From: a virus
IMG/VR virus record: IMGVR_UViG_3300017917_005083
Coordinates: 1-39,746 of that record
DNA: 39,746 bases
Strand: one strand, 5' to 3'
Part shown: positions 31,646 through 38,994 of the stretch, one piece after another
Position numbering within the stretch: the stretch's first letter is position 1
How the letters are laid out: every line of letters begins with the position of its first letter
Made by a program: the position numbers and the translations under genes
The notes under the pieces: model-generated
Seen by the model: only the letters and a program-made list of their open reading frames with translations
Told to the model about the DNA's origin: nothing
Database searches by the model: none

Positions 31646-32203
31646 TCACTCAAACAGAAAATCATGTTCAGAAAGCGAAACTTGACCAACACGAATCGCT
31701 TTTTCCTTGGTTATCTTTTTACCAAGAAATCGGCTTGCGTTCCAGATGATTTTTTTGGCATAAATTTTGAATTTTGTATTTACCAAGATATGTCTCGATT
31801 TGAGAGGGATTTCATCTTCTGGAATGAATTTCTTAGCTAAACTTTCTAGTATCTCCTCTTGATCTTCGCCAAATTTCCTTTTATATGCACCGTGATGTGT
31901 TTTCTTACTCCATAAATACTGAAGACTTTTGTTTACATTATGCCAGATAATAGCATCTTCAGGAATGTACTTATTCAGCAATTCAAATACTGATTCGATC
32001 CAAGTTTGTCGCTTGTAATATGACCCAGCACGAATAACAGAAAGTAATAATTCCTGCTTGAAATCATCAATTTCATGTTGGTGATTGTTCTTGCAGTTAT
32101 TTTGCATCAATTGCCAAGACACGAAATAACAAAGCTGACTAAATTCCTTTTCTAAAACTTCGTACTCATCGGAAGATATAGCAAATTCTCTGAATGGGTT
32201 CAT
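31646..32203 (-). CDS. Possible sigma-factor-like protein
   Basis: The 185-residue protein has EFSQLCYFVSWQLMQNN, then HEIDDFKQELLLSVIRAGSYY, a pattern like sigma70 region 2.1-2.2 (DDLxQExxLAxxxAxxxY). Similar short proteins in T4-like phages are annotated as sigma-like or late sigma (gp55) proteins. The rest is helical and basic. The call is tentative: region 2.4 and region 4 are not clear. AGGAGG gives a strong ribosome site, and a promoter with perfect TTGACA lies upstream. A late sigma factor would explain the TATAAATA-type boxes seen in this window. Confidence 0.5.
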   Translation of the reverse strand: MNPFREFAISSDEYEVLEKEFSQLCYFVSWQLMQNNCKNNHQHEIDDFKQELLLSVIRAGSYYKRQTWIESVFELLNKYIPEDAIIWHNVNKSLQYLWSKKTHHGAYKRKFGEDQEEILESLAKKFIPEDEIPLKSRHILVNTKFKIYAKKIIWNASRFLGKKITKEKAIRVGQVSLSEHDFLFE

Positions 32204-32222
32204 TTGATGTCCTCCTATAATT

Positions 32223-32252
32223 GTAATATCGCATCAAAACACTTTTTGTCAA
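32223..32252 (-). promoter_or_regulatory. Sigma70-like promoter for sigma-like/helicase operon
   Basis: On the minus strand TTGACA (32247-32252) and TATTAC (32223-32228) are 18 bases apart, with the same geometry as the promoter at 30068. It lies in the short gap after the polymerase gene and 19 bases before the ATG at 32203. Confidence 0.5.
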
Positions 32253-32253
32253 G

Positions 32254-33561
32254 TTAATTTTTTATTTTTGTCATTTTATTCAAATACCTACCTACTTTAC
32301 CTTCAGCAAACAAAGTAAGTCCAGGTATAACATCTAAGTTCTCCTGTAGCAAACTTTTGACACTATAAAAGACTTCCCTAGCCTTGAACTTTGAAACTGA
32401 AATACAATACGCATCATAGACGGAATATAAAACTCTGTAATCAAATGCATTTTTTTTATCAACAAGTTTATTAAGCACAACTTGGTTTATAGTTGCTGTG
32501 CTTGACTGAATAATAAAATTTCTGGATTTGAAAATTTCATCTTGAGCAAAATGTCTTATTCTTCCAAATTTATCACTTAACTTACTATTTACCTTTGCTT
32601 CATTTTGTGAAGTTTCAATATAGTGAAATGATTTATTAAACTCAGACTTTAAATTTGATATAATATCAACAGAAGTTTCATATCCAAGAGAAAAAACTTC
32701 GGCTAAAGTTTTTGCACTCATTCCATAAATAACTGGTAAAAAAATGTTCTTACCATACTTTCTAAAATTACTACTTTCTAGTGGCATAATGATCTTACCA
32801 ATTCTTTCATATGGATCATCACCATTTGCAAACATCATAAGCAACTTTTCATCATTTGATAAAGCTGCTAAAACACTTAATTCCATAGCTCGATAATCAA
32901 AATTTATAAACACTTCATTTTCATAAGGATTAACAAGTTTATCTTTAGCTTCATAATCAAGAGTATGTGGATTGTAATTTTTACTGGATAAAACCTTAGT
33001 ATTCAGCCTACCATTTTCTTGCCCCTCAATGATGTAAAAAGGATAAACTTTTTCAGCATTATCATCGTTTATAAGAAACTGATTTTCAATATATGGAATA
33101 GTTGAACAAATTAACTTTTGAAAAACATTTTTGTATATGTCTAAAACATTAGACTTACACATAGATATAAAAGTTCCAGCTACTTCAACTAAACTTTCAA
33201 AATTTTTATTATTTTTTTGTCCAATATAAGATTTAAACCAACAAATATCGAAAACATATAAATTATTTAAACCATTGGAATTATGTTTCAAACAAAAACT
33301 TTGAAATGATTTTGCTTCATTGAAAACAATAGGTTTTTTATATTGATCTAATGAAAAATTTATAAAGTTTATAACAGTGTGCAGGTTTGAATAGTTTAGT
33401 TTTATTAAAATGTTTGTACCTTTAACACCTAGAATTGTTAGTTCAAGTTTATGATCAAAAATTGATACAGAATTTTGAGAGTTTGAATAATCGAAGTACA
33501 AAAATGGTTCAGTTTGGAAAGCTTGGATAATTCGGGAATATAAATTAAGGTCTTCGGACAT
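32254..33561 (-). CDS. Compact family A DNA polymerase
   Basis: The 435-residue protein is the palm and fingers of a Pol I-type polymerase. Motif A has Asp222 in INFDYRAMELS; motif B has Arg267, Lys271 and Tyr279 in FRKYGKNIFLPVIYGMSAK, with the same spacing as E. coli Arg754, Lys758 and Tyr766; motif C has Asp383. NGRLNT precedes motif A as in this family. Motif C reads VYDA instead of the usual VHDE, a notable change. The N-terminal 190 residues look like a degenerate exonuclease-like or thumb region. The longer open frame upstream runs through hairpins; the ATG at 33561 (MSEDLNL) is preferred though no ribosome site is clear. Confidence 0.85.
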   Translation of the reverse strand: MSEDLNLYSRIIQAFQTEPFLYFDYSNSQNSVSIFDHKLELTILGVKGTNILIKLNYSNLHTVINFINFSLDQYKKPIVFNEAKSFQSFCLKHNSNGLNNLYVFDICWFKSYIGQKNNKNFESLVEVAGTFISMCKSNVLDIYKNVFQKLICSTIPYIENQFLINDDNAEKVYPFYIIEGQENGRLNTKVLSSKNYNPHTLDYEAKDKLVNPYENEVFINFDYRAMELSVLAALSNDEKLLMMFANGDDPYERIGKIIMPLESSNFRKYGKNIFLPVIYGMSAKTLAEVFSLGYETSVDIISNLKSEFNKSFHYIETSQNEAKVNSKLSDKFGRIRHFAQDEIFKSRNFIIQSSTATINQVVLNKLVDKKNAFDYRVLYSVYDAYCISVSKFKAREVFYSVKSLLQENLDVIPGLTLFAEGKVGRYLNKMTKIKN

Positions 33562-33668
33562 AAAGAAAAGTTTAAGCACAAAAAAATCATTTGTCAAACA
33601 CAATTTTGTCAGCGATTGGCACGGCGTTTGCTTCGTGCGTGCGCGGATAGTACTTAGTATTATAATAT

Positions 33669-33701
33669 GTCTACTAATGCTCCTGCGGAGCATTAGTAGA
33701 C
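33669..33701. repeat. 15-base perfect palindromic hairpin
   Basis: GTCTACTAATGCTCC (33669-33683) and GGAGCATTAGTAGAC (33687-33701) are perfect inverted copies with a three-base loop TGC. No T run follows, so it is not a simple terminator. Confidence 0.95.
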
Positions 33702-33722
33702 GCTTGGTACTTCGTACCAAGC
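33702..33722. repeat. 9-base perfect hairpin adjoining the first
   Basis: GCTTGGTAC (33702-33710) and GTACCAAGC (33714-33722) with a TTC loop directly abut the preceding hairpin with no spacer base, so the two stems could stack. Confidence 0.95.
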
Positions 33723-33788
33723 ACTAGATTTAACTTTTTGATAAAATTACTTTTCATTACTTTTCATAATGTTTCTTAGTACTATCTA

Positions 33789-33807
33789 AGTACTACTAAG
33801 TAGTACT
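33789..33807. repeat. 8-base hairpin made of AGTACT units
   Basis: AGTACTAC (33789-33796) and GTAGTACT (33800-33807) with a TAA loop. AGTACT itself is palindromic and also occurs at 33649 and 33778. Confidence 0.85.
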
Positions 33808-33942
33808 AGCGCGTGGAAAAAATATCTCTTTTGTAGCAAATACATCAGAACAAACCATCATGAAACAGCGACTTGACTCTGAATTACGATCAATGGATCT
33901 GTTCATCCATTTAACTTCAATGAGAACGCTTCAAATTTTGAT

Positions 33943-34018
33943 TTTAAGGGCCAAATTGTGTTTCAGCTTAGGCTCAACCCAAAAGTGTTTAAATAGACCC
34001 CTTAAACAAAAAATTTGG
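33943..34018. other. Two crossing inverted repeats (switch-like)
   Basis: TTTAAGGG (33943-33950) can pair with CCCTTAAA (33999-34006), while CCAAATT (33951-33957) can pair with AATTTGG (34012-34018). The two pairings cross, so they would form either a pseudoknot or two alternative folds. This lies in the less A/T-rich part of the non-coding region. Confidence 0.4.
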
Positions 34019-34077
34019 GCCTCTTGATTTTTGTGACTTGAGAGATTACCTTACCATGAACGAGCAAAGATTATTCT

Positions 34078-34099
34078 TGAGGTATGTTTTTTTACCTCA
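34078..34099 (+). promoter_or_regulatory. Stem-loop 17 bases before gene at 34117
   Basis: TGAGGTA (34078-34084) pairs with TACCTCA (34093-34099) around a T-rich 8-base loop. It ends 17 bases before the ATG of the plus-strand gene and could affect its translation, whose ribosome site (GATGAG) is weak. Confidence 0.4.
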
Positions 34100-34116
34100 G
34101 AGTGTGATGAGTTGTC

Positions 34117-34815
34117 ATGATTCCAAAAGTTTACACAGCTTCATTTCAGGCAATTGAAAAATATTGCAAAGATGACACAATTAGATTTTTATATGAGTTG
34201 TGTATATTTTTTATGAATTGCGAGTTTTTTTACTTTCCACATATTACACATACAAAATTTAATGCAGCTAAAAATCCAACAAAACAATTTCTGTATAAAA
34301 ATATTAAAAAAATGTTTGAAAAATATAAAGATAAAATCAGCAGTCAAGAATTTGTAGGATTTATAAAAGCACAATTTGAAATATTTAAACTTAACGAACA
34401 ACACAGTCCATTAATAGGACCACATATATTACATTCTAAAGCTTCAGAATATAGATATATCATTTGGTTAAGATTGGTAGCTGAAAAACAAATCATGGAA
34501 AAAGATAATAAAGTGGAGGTTACAAACAAGTATATCGACTGTTCTATGAAATTAACAAAATTTAACATTGATAAAATTTTTGGTCCGACATTAACCTTTG
34601 AGGATTATAAGAAAAATATAAGAAAAATTCTGCTTATGGTAAAAGCACATCAGTTATGTATTTTTTATTGTTACTGTAGCAGATGGATTAAAAAATTGCC
34701 TCAAGAAATTTTGGAAGAAATACAAAAATATCATAATTTTGGAGCTTTAGAAAAATGTGATTACATAAAAATACAAAATTCATACGATAAATTTTTTGAA
34801 TATGAGAAAAATTAA
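34117..34815 (+). CDS. Helical protein, unknown
   Basis: The 232-residue protein is helical, Lys- and aromatic-rich, with Cys residues clustered near the C-terminal third (HQLCIFYCYCSRW). No leader and no known motif. It is the only gene reading away from the hairpin region, transcribed opposite to the polymerase. Its stop shares TTAA with the next gene on the other strand. Confidence 0.65.
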   Translation: MIPKVYTASFQAIEKYCKDDTIRFLYELCIFFMNCEFFYFPHITHTKFNAAKNPTKQFLYKNIKKMFEKYKDKISSQEFVGFIKAQFEIFKLNEQHSPLIGPHILHSKASEYRYIIWLRLVAEKQIMEKDNKVEVTNKYIDCSMKLTKFNIDKIFGPTLTFEDYKKNIRKILLMVKAHQLCIFYCYCSRWIKKLPQEILEEIQKYHNFGALEKCDYIKIQNSYDKFFEYEKN

Positions 34816-35624
34816 TATGTTAAGAATATTTTTTCTAAAATTGTAATTATCTCTTCAGGATCTTGATATGGACTAAAGTATTCATCCCATTCAGGCGGGG
34901 AAGGTCTATATTCGTAACCCATATTTGTTGATGAGTGTTCTGCTCCCCATGAATGTATTAAACCTGTTGATGGATTGAAACTTAAATAAACATTAAACTG
35001 ATTTACTTTTTTATGATCAGGGGCTTCTAAACCAAAACCTTTATAACTGAAATAAATGATATAATTATTGTCATCAGTTTTTATAACTCCATCAAAGTTC
35101 ATTACTTGAGGATGTTTAAGTTTCATATTTGATGCGACTTTTATTACAAGATTTTGCAGATTGTCATAATTTTTTTGTGGAGATTCAAGATTTGTTTCAT
35201 CAATAAATTTAAGAATATCATATGCTCTGTTTGCAAGAAGTTTTTCTACAGCTACATCTTGTGCAGTTAAGTGTTCATAATCATTTATTACAGGAACTGC
35301 ATATCTTGTAATCCAAACAAAATTTCCCTCTAGGTCAGTTGTAAGTCTTCTAATACTAATTCTACATGATCCCAAAGGAGAAAATTCAACTTCCAATGAA
35401 CCAACTGATGTGTTATCTCCATATCTTACAACGCTACCTATGCCTCTTTTTGGTTCTCTTTTCCCTATTTTGCCCAATGCTATAAGTTCATCAAGACAAG
35501 TTTCAATTTGTAATGATTCAATTGGATGTTCTTCATATGACAAGGCAACAACACTTGTCTTATTTGGATTTTCATATCCAAAAAGTTTTTCAGGTGATTT
35601 TCCTATCCATTCAAAGAATTTCAT
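34812..35624 (-). CDS. Leader-family protein with large C-terminal domain
   Basis: The 270-residue product starts MKFFEWIGKSPEKLFG, a variant of the shared leader, followed by an N-terminal segment (30-130) that looks like a helix-turn-helix plus beta-rich domain (ESLQIETCLDELIALGKIG, then SVVRYGDN) and a second alpha/beta domain (140-270) with KGFGLEAPDHKKVNQFNVYL. Function unknown. It is the second gene of a minus-strand pair, 17 bases after the gene at 35642. Confidence 0.7.
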   Translation of the reverse strand: MKFFEWIGKSPEKLFGYENPNKTSVVALSYEEHPIESLQIETCLDELIALGKIGKREPKRGIGSVVRYGDNTSVGSLEVEFSPLGSCRISIRRLTTDLEGNFVWITRYAVPVINDYEHLTAQDVAVEKLLANRAYDILKFIDETNLESPQKNYDNLQNLVIKVASNMKLKHPQVMNFDGVIKTDDNNYIIYFSYKGFGLEAPDHKKVNQFNVYLSFNPSTGLIHSWGAEHSSTNMGYEYRPSPPEWDEYFSPYQDPEEIITILEKIFLTY

Positions 35625-35641
35625 ATATTAACCTAGTATTA

Positions 35642-36079
35642 TCAAGCTGCTCTTCGTGTTAGCCAATTTGCCCAAGAAGTAGAAGATAATTTTGGTTTTG
35701 GCTTTGGCTTTGGTTTATTACTAGATGGTGATATTTCTACTTTTGTACCTTTGTCTGCAAAAAATTGATTTTTCTGCATATGAACTAATCTTCCTAAATT
35801 TTTGCCTAGACTCGACATTTTTGTTTTCATAGATTGAAACATTCTATTTATCGAAGCCTTTTGATTGTCTGGTAATGTTTGTGTATTTTTCATTATTTCT
35901 GGTATAAGTTTGTTAAATTTTATAATTAAATTATCATAAGTCTCGTCATCTATGTTTTCAGGTTGATTTATAACTGAAGTGTAAAATGTTTTAGTTTTTC
36001 CCAATAAATCCAAGCCGCCTGTTCTATCAATTTGATAATAGTCTTCTTTTAATTCTAACCACTCAGCAAATGTTTTCAT
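35642..36079 (-). CDS. Capsid-targeting-leader family protein
   Basis: The 145-residue product starts MKTFAEWLELKE, the clearest copy of the shared leader, with LKE-D as a possible prohead protease site. A helical region (40-110) follows, then KPKPKPKP and a short Trp-containing tail. GGTGAAAT is a modest ribosome site. It is divergent from another leader-family gene at 36122, 42 bases away. Confidence 0.75.
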   Translation of the reverse strand: MKTFAEWLELKEDYYQIDRTGGLDLLGKTKTFYTSVINQPENIDDETYDNLIIKFNKLIPEIMKNTQTLPDNQKASINRMFQSMKTKMSSLGKNLGRLVHMQKNQFFADKGTKVEISPSSNKPKPKPKPKLSSTSWANWLTRRAA

Positions 36080-36109
36080 ATTTCACCAACAAAAATTTTA
36101 AATTATATA

Positions 36110-36116
36110 TTAAATA
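36110..36116 (+). promoter_or_regulatory. TTAAATA late-type box five bases before ATG
   Basis: TATTAAATAACTTTATG places a degenerate late box five bases before the ATG at 36122, close to the spacing of the four clearer examples. There is no ribosome site. Confidence 0.3.
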
Positions 36117-36121
36117 ACTTT

Positions 36122-36415
36122 ATGAAATCATTTAAAAATTTTCTAGAACAAAAAACAGAATCTAAATCTGAGGAAAATCAAAAAGCCTTTTTAAATCAAC
36201 TTGGATTACCAGGTTTTGATATTGGAGAAGGAATGCAAATAAAAATGAGTTCTTTTGAAGCATCTAAACTTGATGACATTAAAAAACGTATTTTGCCTTG
36301 GACAAAATTTCAAGCAATAGAGGATCAAACAACAAAAAAAGACATTTTGAGTATGATATACAATCCTAAAACATCTTTAAATGACATATACAAAATAATT
36401 TATAATGTATCATAA
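36122..36415 (+). CDS. Capsid-targeting-leader family protein
   Basis: The 97-residue product starts MKSFKNFLEQ, the shared leader, and later has FDIGEGMQ, where IGE-G fits the prohead protease consensus and echoes the VGEG sites of the first genes. The remainder is short and helical. The 3' end overlaps the uvsW-like gene by 16 bases. Function unknown. Confidence 0.72.
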   Translation: MKSFKNFLEQKTESKSEENQKAFLNQLGLPGFDIGEGMQIKMSSFEASKLDDIKKRILPWTKFQAIEDQTTKKDILSMIYNPKTSLNDIYKIIYNVS

Positions 36416-37824
36416 TCTTTAATCTCTATTTTGTGTCCTTCTTTTTCTAAAATCTTAATTCTTTTCTTTGAATGTTTTTTCAGATATGGATTATTTTCAA
36501 AAAGGAAATCAATGTAGAGGACTTCATCTTTATCGTCAGCAGTTCTTAATCCTCTTCCCATTCTCTGTATAATAAGATGATCTGCTTGACCTCCAGCAGC
36601 ATTAATTAAGCTATGTATTCTTACATTAATTCCTGTATTGAAAATTTGTTGAGTAGCTATAGCAAAACAACTATGCTTAGAATTTTGCAACATATCTACA
36701 ACTTGTTTTCTTGTTTCATTAGTATCCTGGCCAGTAATCCAATATGCGTGTGGAATGAGTTTTTTAAGATTGTCTCCATGCGCTACTCTATCAACCAGAA
36801 TAAGAGTTCTACCACTTAGTCCAGAACAAATATCAAAAACCTTCTTGTGAAAAATATCATTGTTTACGATTCCTTTATCAATAGTATCCATGTAAAGTTC
36901 GTTTTGTAAGTTTGGTTCATTAATCTTGTGAAAAACACAAGTTGATTTACTTAACTTTCCAATCTTTTGCAAGTCGGCAGTTTTAATTAAACCAGTTTCA
37001 GTAGTTGTAGTTTTGAACAGAGGGCCAAAAAAACCTTTTACCAAGAATTTATGTACCTTATCAGTTTCGCCATGTTTGAATGGTGTCGCACTTAAACCTA
37101 TTCTAACACTTGCATTAACAAGTTTTTTATAAATATTTTTTGATTGTAATGAAACCATATCGTGAACTTCATCTACAATTAAAACTTGTATATGCCTAAG
37201 ACTATCGCCTAAATGGTCTGCACTTTGGACAGTAGCTACAGTAATGTCATTGGGATCGCAAGCATTTCCCCAAAGTGTTCCTACATTGTCGATTTTCCAT
37301 CGCAAGAGTTCTCCATGATTTTGTATAGCCAAATCTTTTTTATTTTGAAGAACCAAAATTTTAACACCAGGAGTTATGCATTTAATTATACTTGCTAATA
37401 TAAAGCTTTTACCAGCTCCAGTAGGCGCATGAACTATTCCTCTTTTGTATTTTAATGCTTGGTTTACTAAATCAACTTGATAATCAGTTAGTTCAATATT
37501 ACTTTCTGGCATAAATGTCTGAACAAAGTTTTTATCAATTTCTGTTCTTAATAATTCAGGATGAGCATATTTTACTTCTAATTTTGGAATTTCTTCATAT
37601 TTTTTTATAACACTAAGAACTTCAGGTAATAGTCCAGTTAAGAATTTGCCTGTTTTATCACTAAAAAATTTAACAAACCCATCCCATTTTTTTGACCTGT
37701 ACAGAGGATGAAAGTGATAACCCTTTTGACGAAATTTTAAATTATCCGCAAGAAATGTAATCAAATTTTTATTGTCAGAAACAATTTGAGAATAGTCTGA
37801 ATTTATAATGAGTTTAGTTGTCAT
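36400..37824 (-). CDS. uvsW: UvsW-like SF2 helicase
   Basis: The 474-residue protein has an N-terminal domain like that of UvsW (FRQKGYHFHPLYRSKKWDGF), then motif I APTGAGKS (Lys139), motif II DEVH (218-221), motif III SATP, motif V-like NTGINVR and motif VI QRMGRGLR. T4 UvsW, of similar size, unwinds R-loops and branched DNA and promotes the switch to recombination-dependent replication. The ATG starts directly after the stop of the dda-like gene with no gap, so the two are translated together. Confidence 0.92.
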   Translation of the reverse strand: MTTKLIINSDYSQIVSDNKNLITFLADNLKFRQKGYHFHPLYRSKKWDGFVKFFSDKTGKFLTGLLPEVLSVIKKYEEIPKLEVKYAHPELLRTEIDKNFVQTFMPESNIELTDYQVDLVNQALKYKRGIVHAPTGAGKSFILASIIKCITPGVKILVLQNKKDLAIQNHGELLRWKIDNVGTLWGNACDPNDITVATVQSADHLGDSLRHIQVLIVDEVHDMVSLQSKNIYKKLVNASVRIGLSATPFKHGETDKVHKFLVKGFFGPLFKTTTTETGLIKTADLQKIGKLSKSTCVFHKINEPNLQNELYMDTIDKGIVNNDIFHKKVFDICSGLSGRTLILVDRVAHGDNLKKLIPHAYWITGQDTNETRKQVVDMLQNSKHSCFAIATQQIFNTGINVRIHSLINAAGGQADHLIIQRMGRGLRTADDKDEVLYIDFLFENNPYLKKHSKKRIKILEKEGHKIEIKDYDTL

Positions 37825-38895
37825 TCATCTGTACCATAGAATTTTTGATTCTGCCCTACTCGCTGCGGTGTAGTTCCATCTATTGTTATCCCAATATCTA
37901 CATGGTTCTTCAATAACAGCAATAGATTCAAATTGATCACCCTGAGCCTTGTGACAAGTGATAGCGTAAGCAAAATCAAGCACAACATACTCCCTCATTT
38001 GATTTAGTATTTCTTGATCAATTTTTTCTTGATTAAAAAGATCTTTATTATAAGGCAAATTATTTAATTGTCCTTTTTCAAACTTTATACTTACAGAGTT
38101 ATTGCTGATGTTTGTAATGACACCTTGTTGGCCATTAAAAACACCAAACAACTTATTGTTTTTAAGAACAATAACTTTATCACCAGTAACAGGTTCTGGA
38201 GGTAATTTTAAATACTGTCTGATTCTTTGATTTAATGCAAGTCTAGTTTTATTAAATCCACAAATTACTTGATTTACTGTAACAAGGTCATTCATAGAAA
38301 TTGTTTTCTTAGAAAGTATTGTAATTTGATCATTTTCTGTAACGAATGTGTTTGCAGGTAAATTGTTTCTTAGATGATTTGCGAATTGTGCTATCTGACC
38401 TGCATTTCTATGAATTGTTTCAAGTCTATATTGAGGATTTTGCATTAAATTAAATGAATCACCAACAGGAGGTAATTGTCCATGATCACCAACATACAAA
38501 ATAGGTTTTCCAAAGTAATCAATATCATTAGCAATTTCTCGACTAATCATGCTAGATTCATCAACAATAAAACCATCATAATCGACACAATCTTGATTTT
38601 TCAGTGAATATGTTATAGAATTATTGTCAAAATTTACATCATAAATTGTGCTATGTATTGTTTGAGCTTTTGATAAACCTTTTCTTTTTAGTACATTCGT
38701 TGCTTTACCTGTATATGCACAAATAGCAAAATTTGGAAATCTAGAACTGATTTTTTTTATTATCGAAGTCTTTCCAGTGCCAGCAAAGCCACCTAGAGTA
38801 ATCTTAGTGGGAGAGGATGCTTTTGTTGCAGAATTTAATTCATCACAAATTTTGTTTATGATTTGATTTTGTTCATCCGTGTACACAATTTTCAT
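37825..38895 (-). CDS. dda: Dda/RecD2-like SF1 helicase
   Basis: The 356-residue protein has Walker A GGFAGTGKTS (Lys42), motif II VDESSMI, motif III GDHGQLPPV, and C-terminal TCHKAQGDQF and YTAASRAE, as in Dda and RecD2, 5'-3' helicases that help start replication and displace proteins. It is a little shorter than T4 Dda. The ATG at 38895 (MKIVYTDEQ) has GGAGG seven bases upstream; a longer open frame crosses the promoter and is rejected. Confidence 0.93.
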   Translation of the reverse strand: MKIVYTDEQNQIINKICDELNSATKASSPTKITLGGFAGTGKTSIIKKISSRFPNFAICAYTGKATNVLKRKGLSKAQTIHSTIYDVNFDNNSITYSLKNQDCVDYDGFIVDESSMISREIANDIDYFGKPILYVGDHGQLPPVGDSFNLMQNPQYRLETIHRNAGQIAQFANHLRNNLPANTFVTENDQITILSKKTISMNDLVTVNQVICGFNKTRLALNQRIRQYLKLPPEPVTGDKVIVLKNNKLFGVFNGQQGVITNISNNSVSIKFEKGQLNNLPYNKDLFNQEKIDQEILNQMREYVVLDFAYAITCHKAQGDQFESIAVIEEPCRYWDNNRWNYTAASRAESKILWYR

Positions 38896-38914
38896 CTTGT
38901 TTCCTCCATAAAAA

Positions 38915-38943
38915 ATTATAAATAAAAAAAACGACAATTGCAA
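38915..38943 (-). promoter_or_regulatory. Sigma70-like promoter of dda-uvsW operon
   Basis: On the minus strand TTGCAA (38938-38943) and a perfect TATAAT (38915-38920) are 17 bases apart, 20 bases before the dda ATG. The -10 box shares its bases with a TATAAATA on the other strand. Confidence 0.6.
38917..38924 (+). promoter_or_regulatory. TATAAATA late-promoter-like box
   Basis: A perfect T4-type late box on the plus strand, 71 bases before the small gene at 38995. It overlaps the -10 box of the opposite dda promoter, so late initiation would compete with the early one. Confidence 0.45.
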
Positions 38944-38994
38944 TACTAAATAATGAGGCGAATTTGAATCCCTAATAACTGGAGGGTGTGCATT

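Larger units (their letters stand above)
33562..34116. other. Hairpin-rich non-coding region upstream of polymerase
   Basis: The 555 bases between divergent genes contain three near-perfect palindromes (33669-33722 and 33789-33807), four copies of AGTACT (33649, 33778, 33789, 33802), a 10-base tandem repeat ATTACTTTTC (about 33746-33766), and a less A/T-rich stretch (about 33840-34030) that holds two competing inverted repeats. Two short open frames (33860-34027, 55 codons; 34056-34157, 33 codons) have no good ribosome site and look like chance. Candidate roles are a replication origin, a folded RNA or a control region for the polymerase gene. Confidence 0.6.

Noticed and set aside
33562-33720. 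N-terminal extension of the polymerase from a TTG at 33720
   Set aside because: The extra codons come from the palindromic hairpins and give a basic, unconserved-looking peptide; the ATG at 33561 gives a better product.
33600-33810. CRISPR array or IS end in the hairpin cluster
   Set aside because: Repeats are palindromic and of different lengths, without regular spacers, and no cas or transposase gene is present.
33860-34027. 55-codon plus-strand open frame in the non-coding region
   Set aside because: No ribosome site, and it covers the crossing inverted repeats; it looks like a chance frame. Conservation of the peptide in relatives would reverse this.
34056-34157. 33-codon plus-strand open frame overlapping the start of the gene at 34117
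   Set aside because: Its ribosome site is weak and it includes the hairpin; it could be a leader peptide but nothing else supports it.
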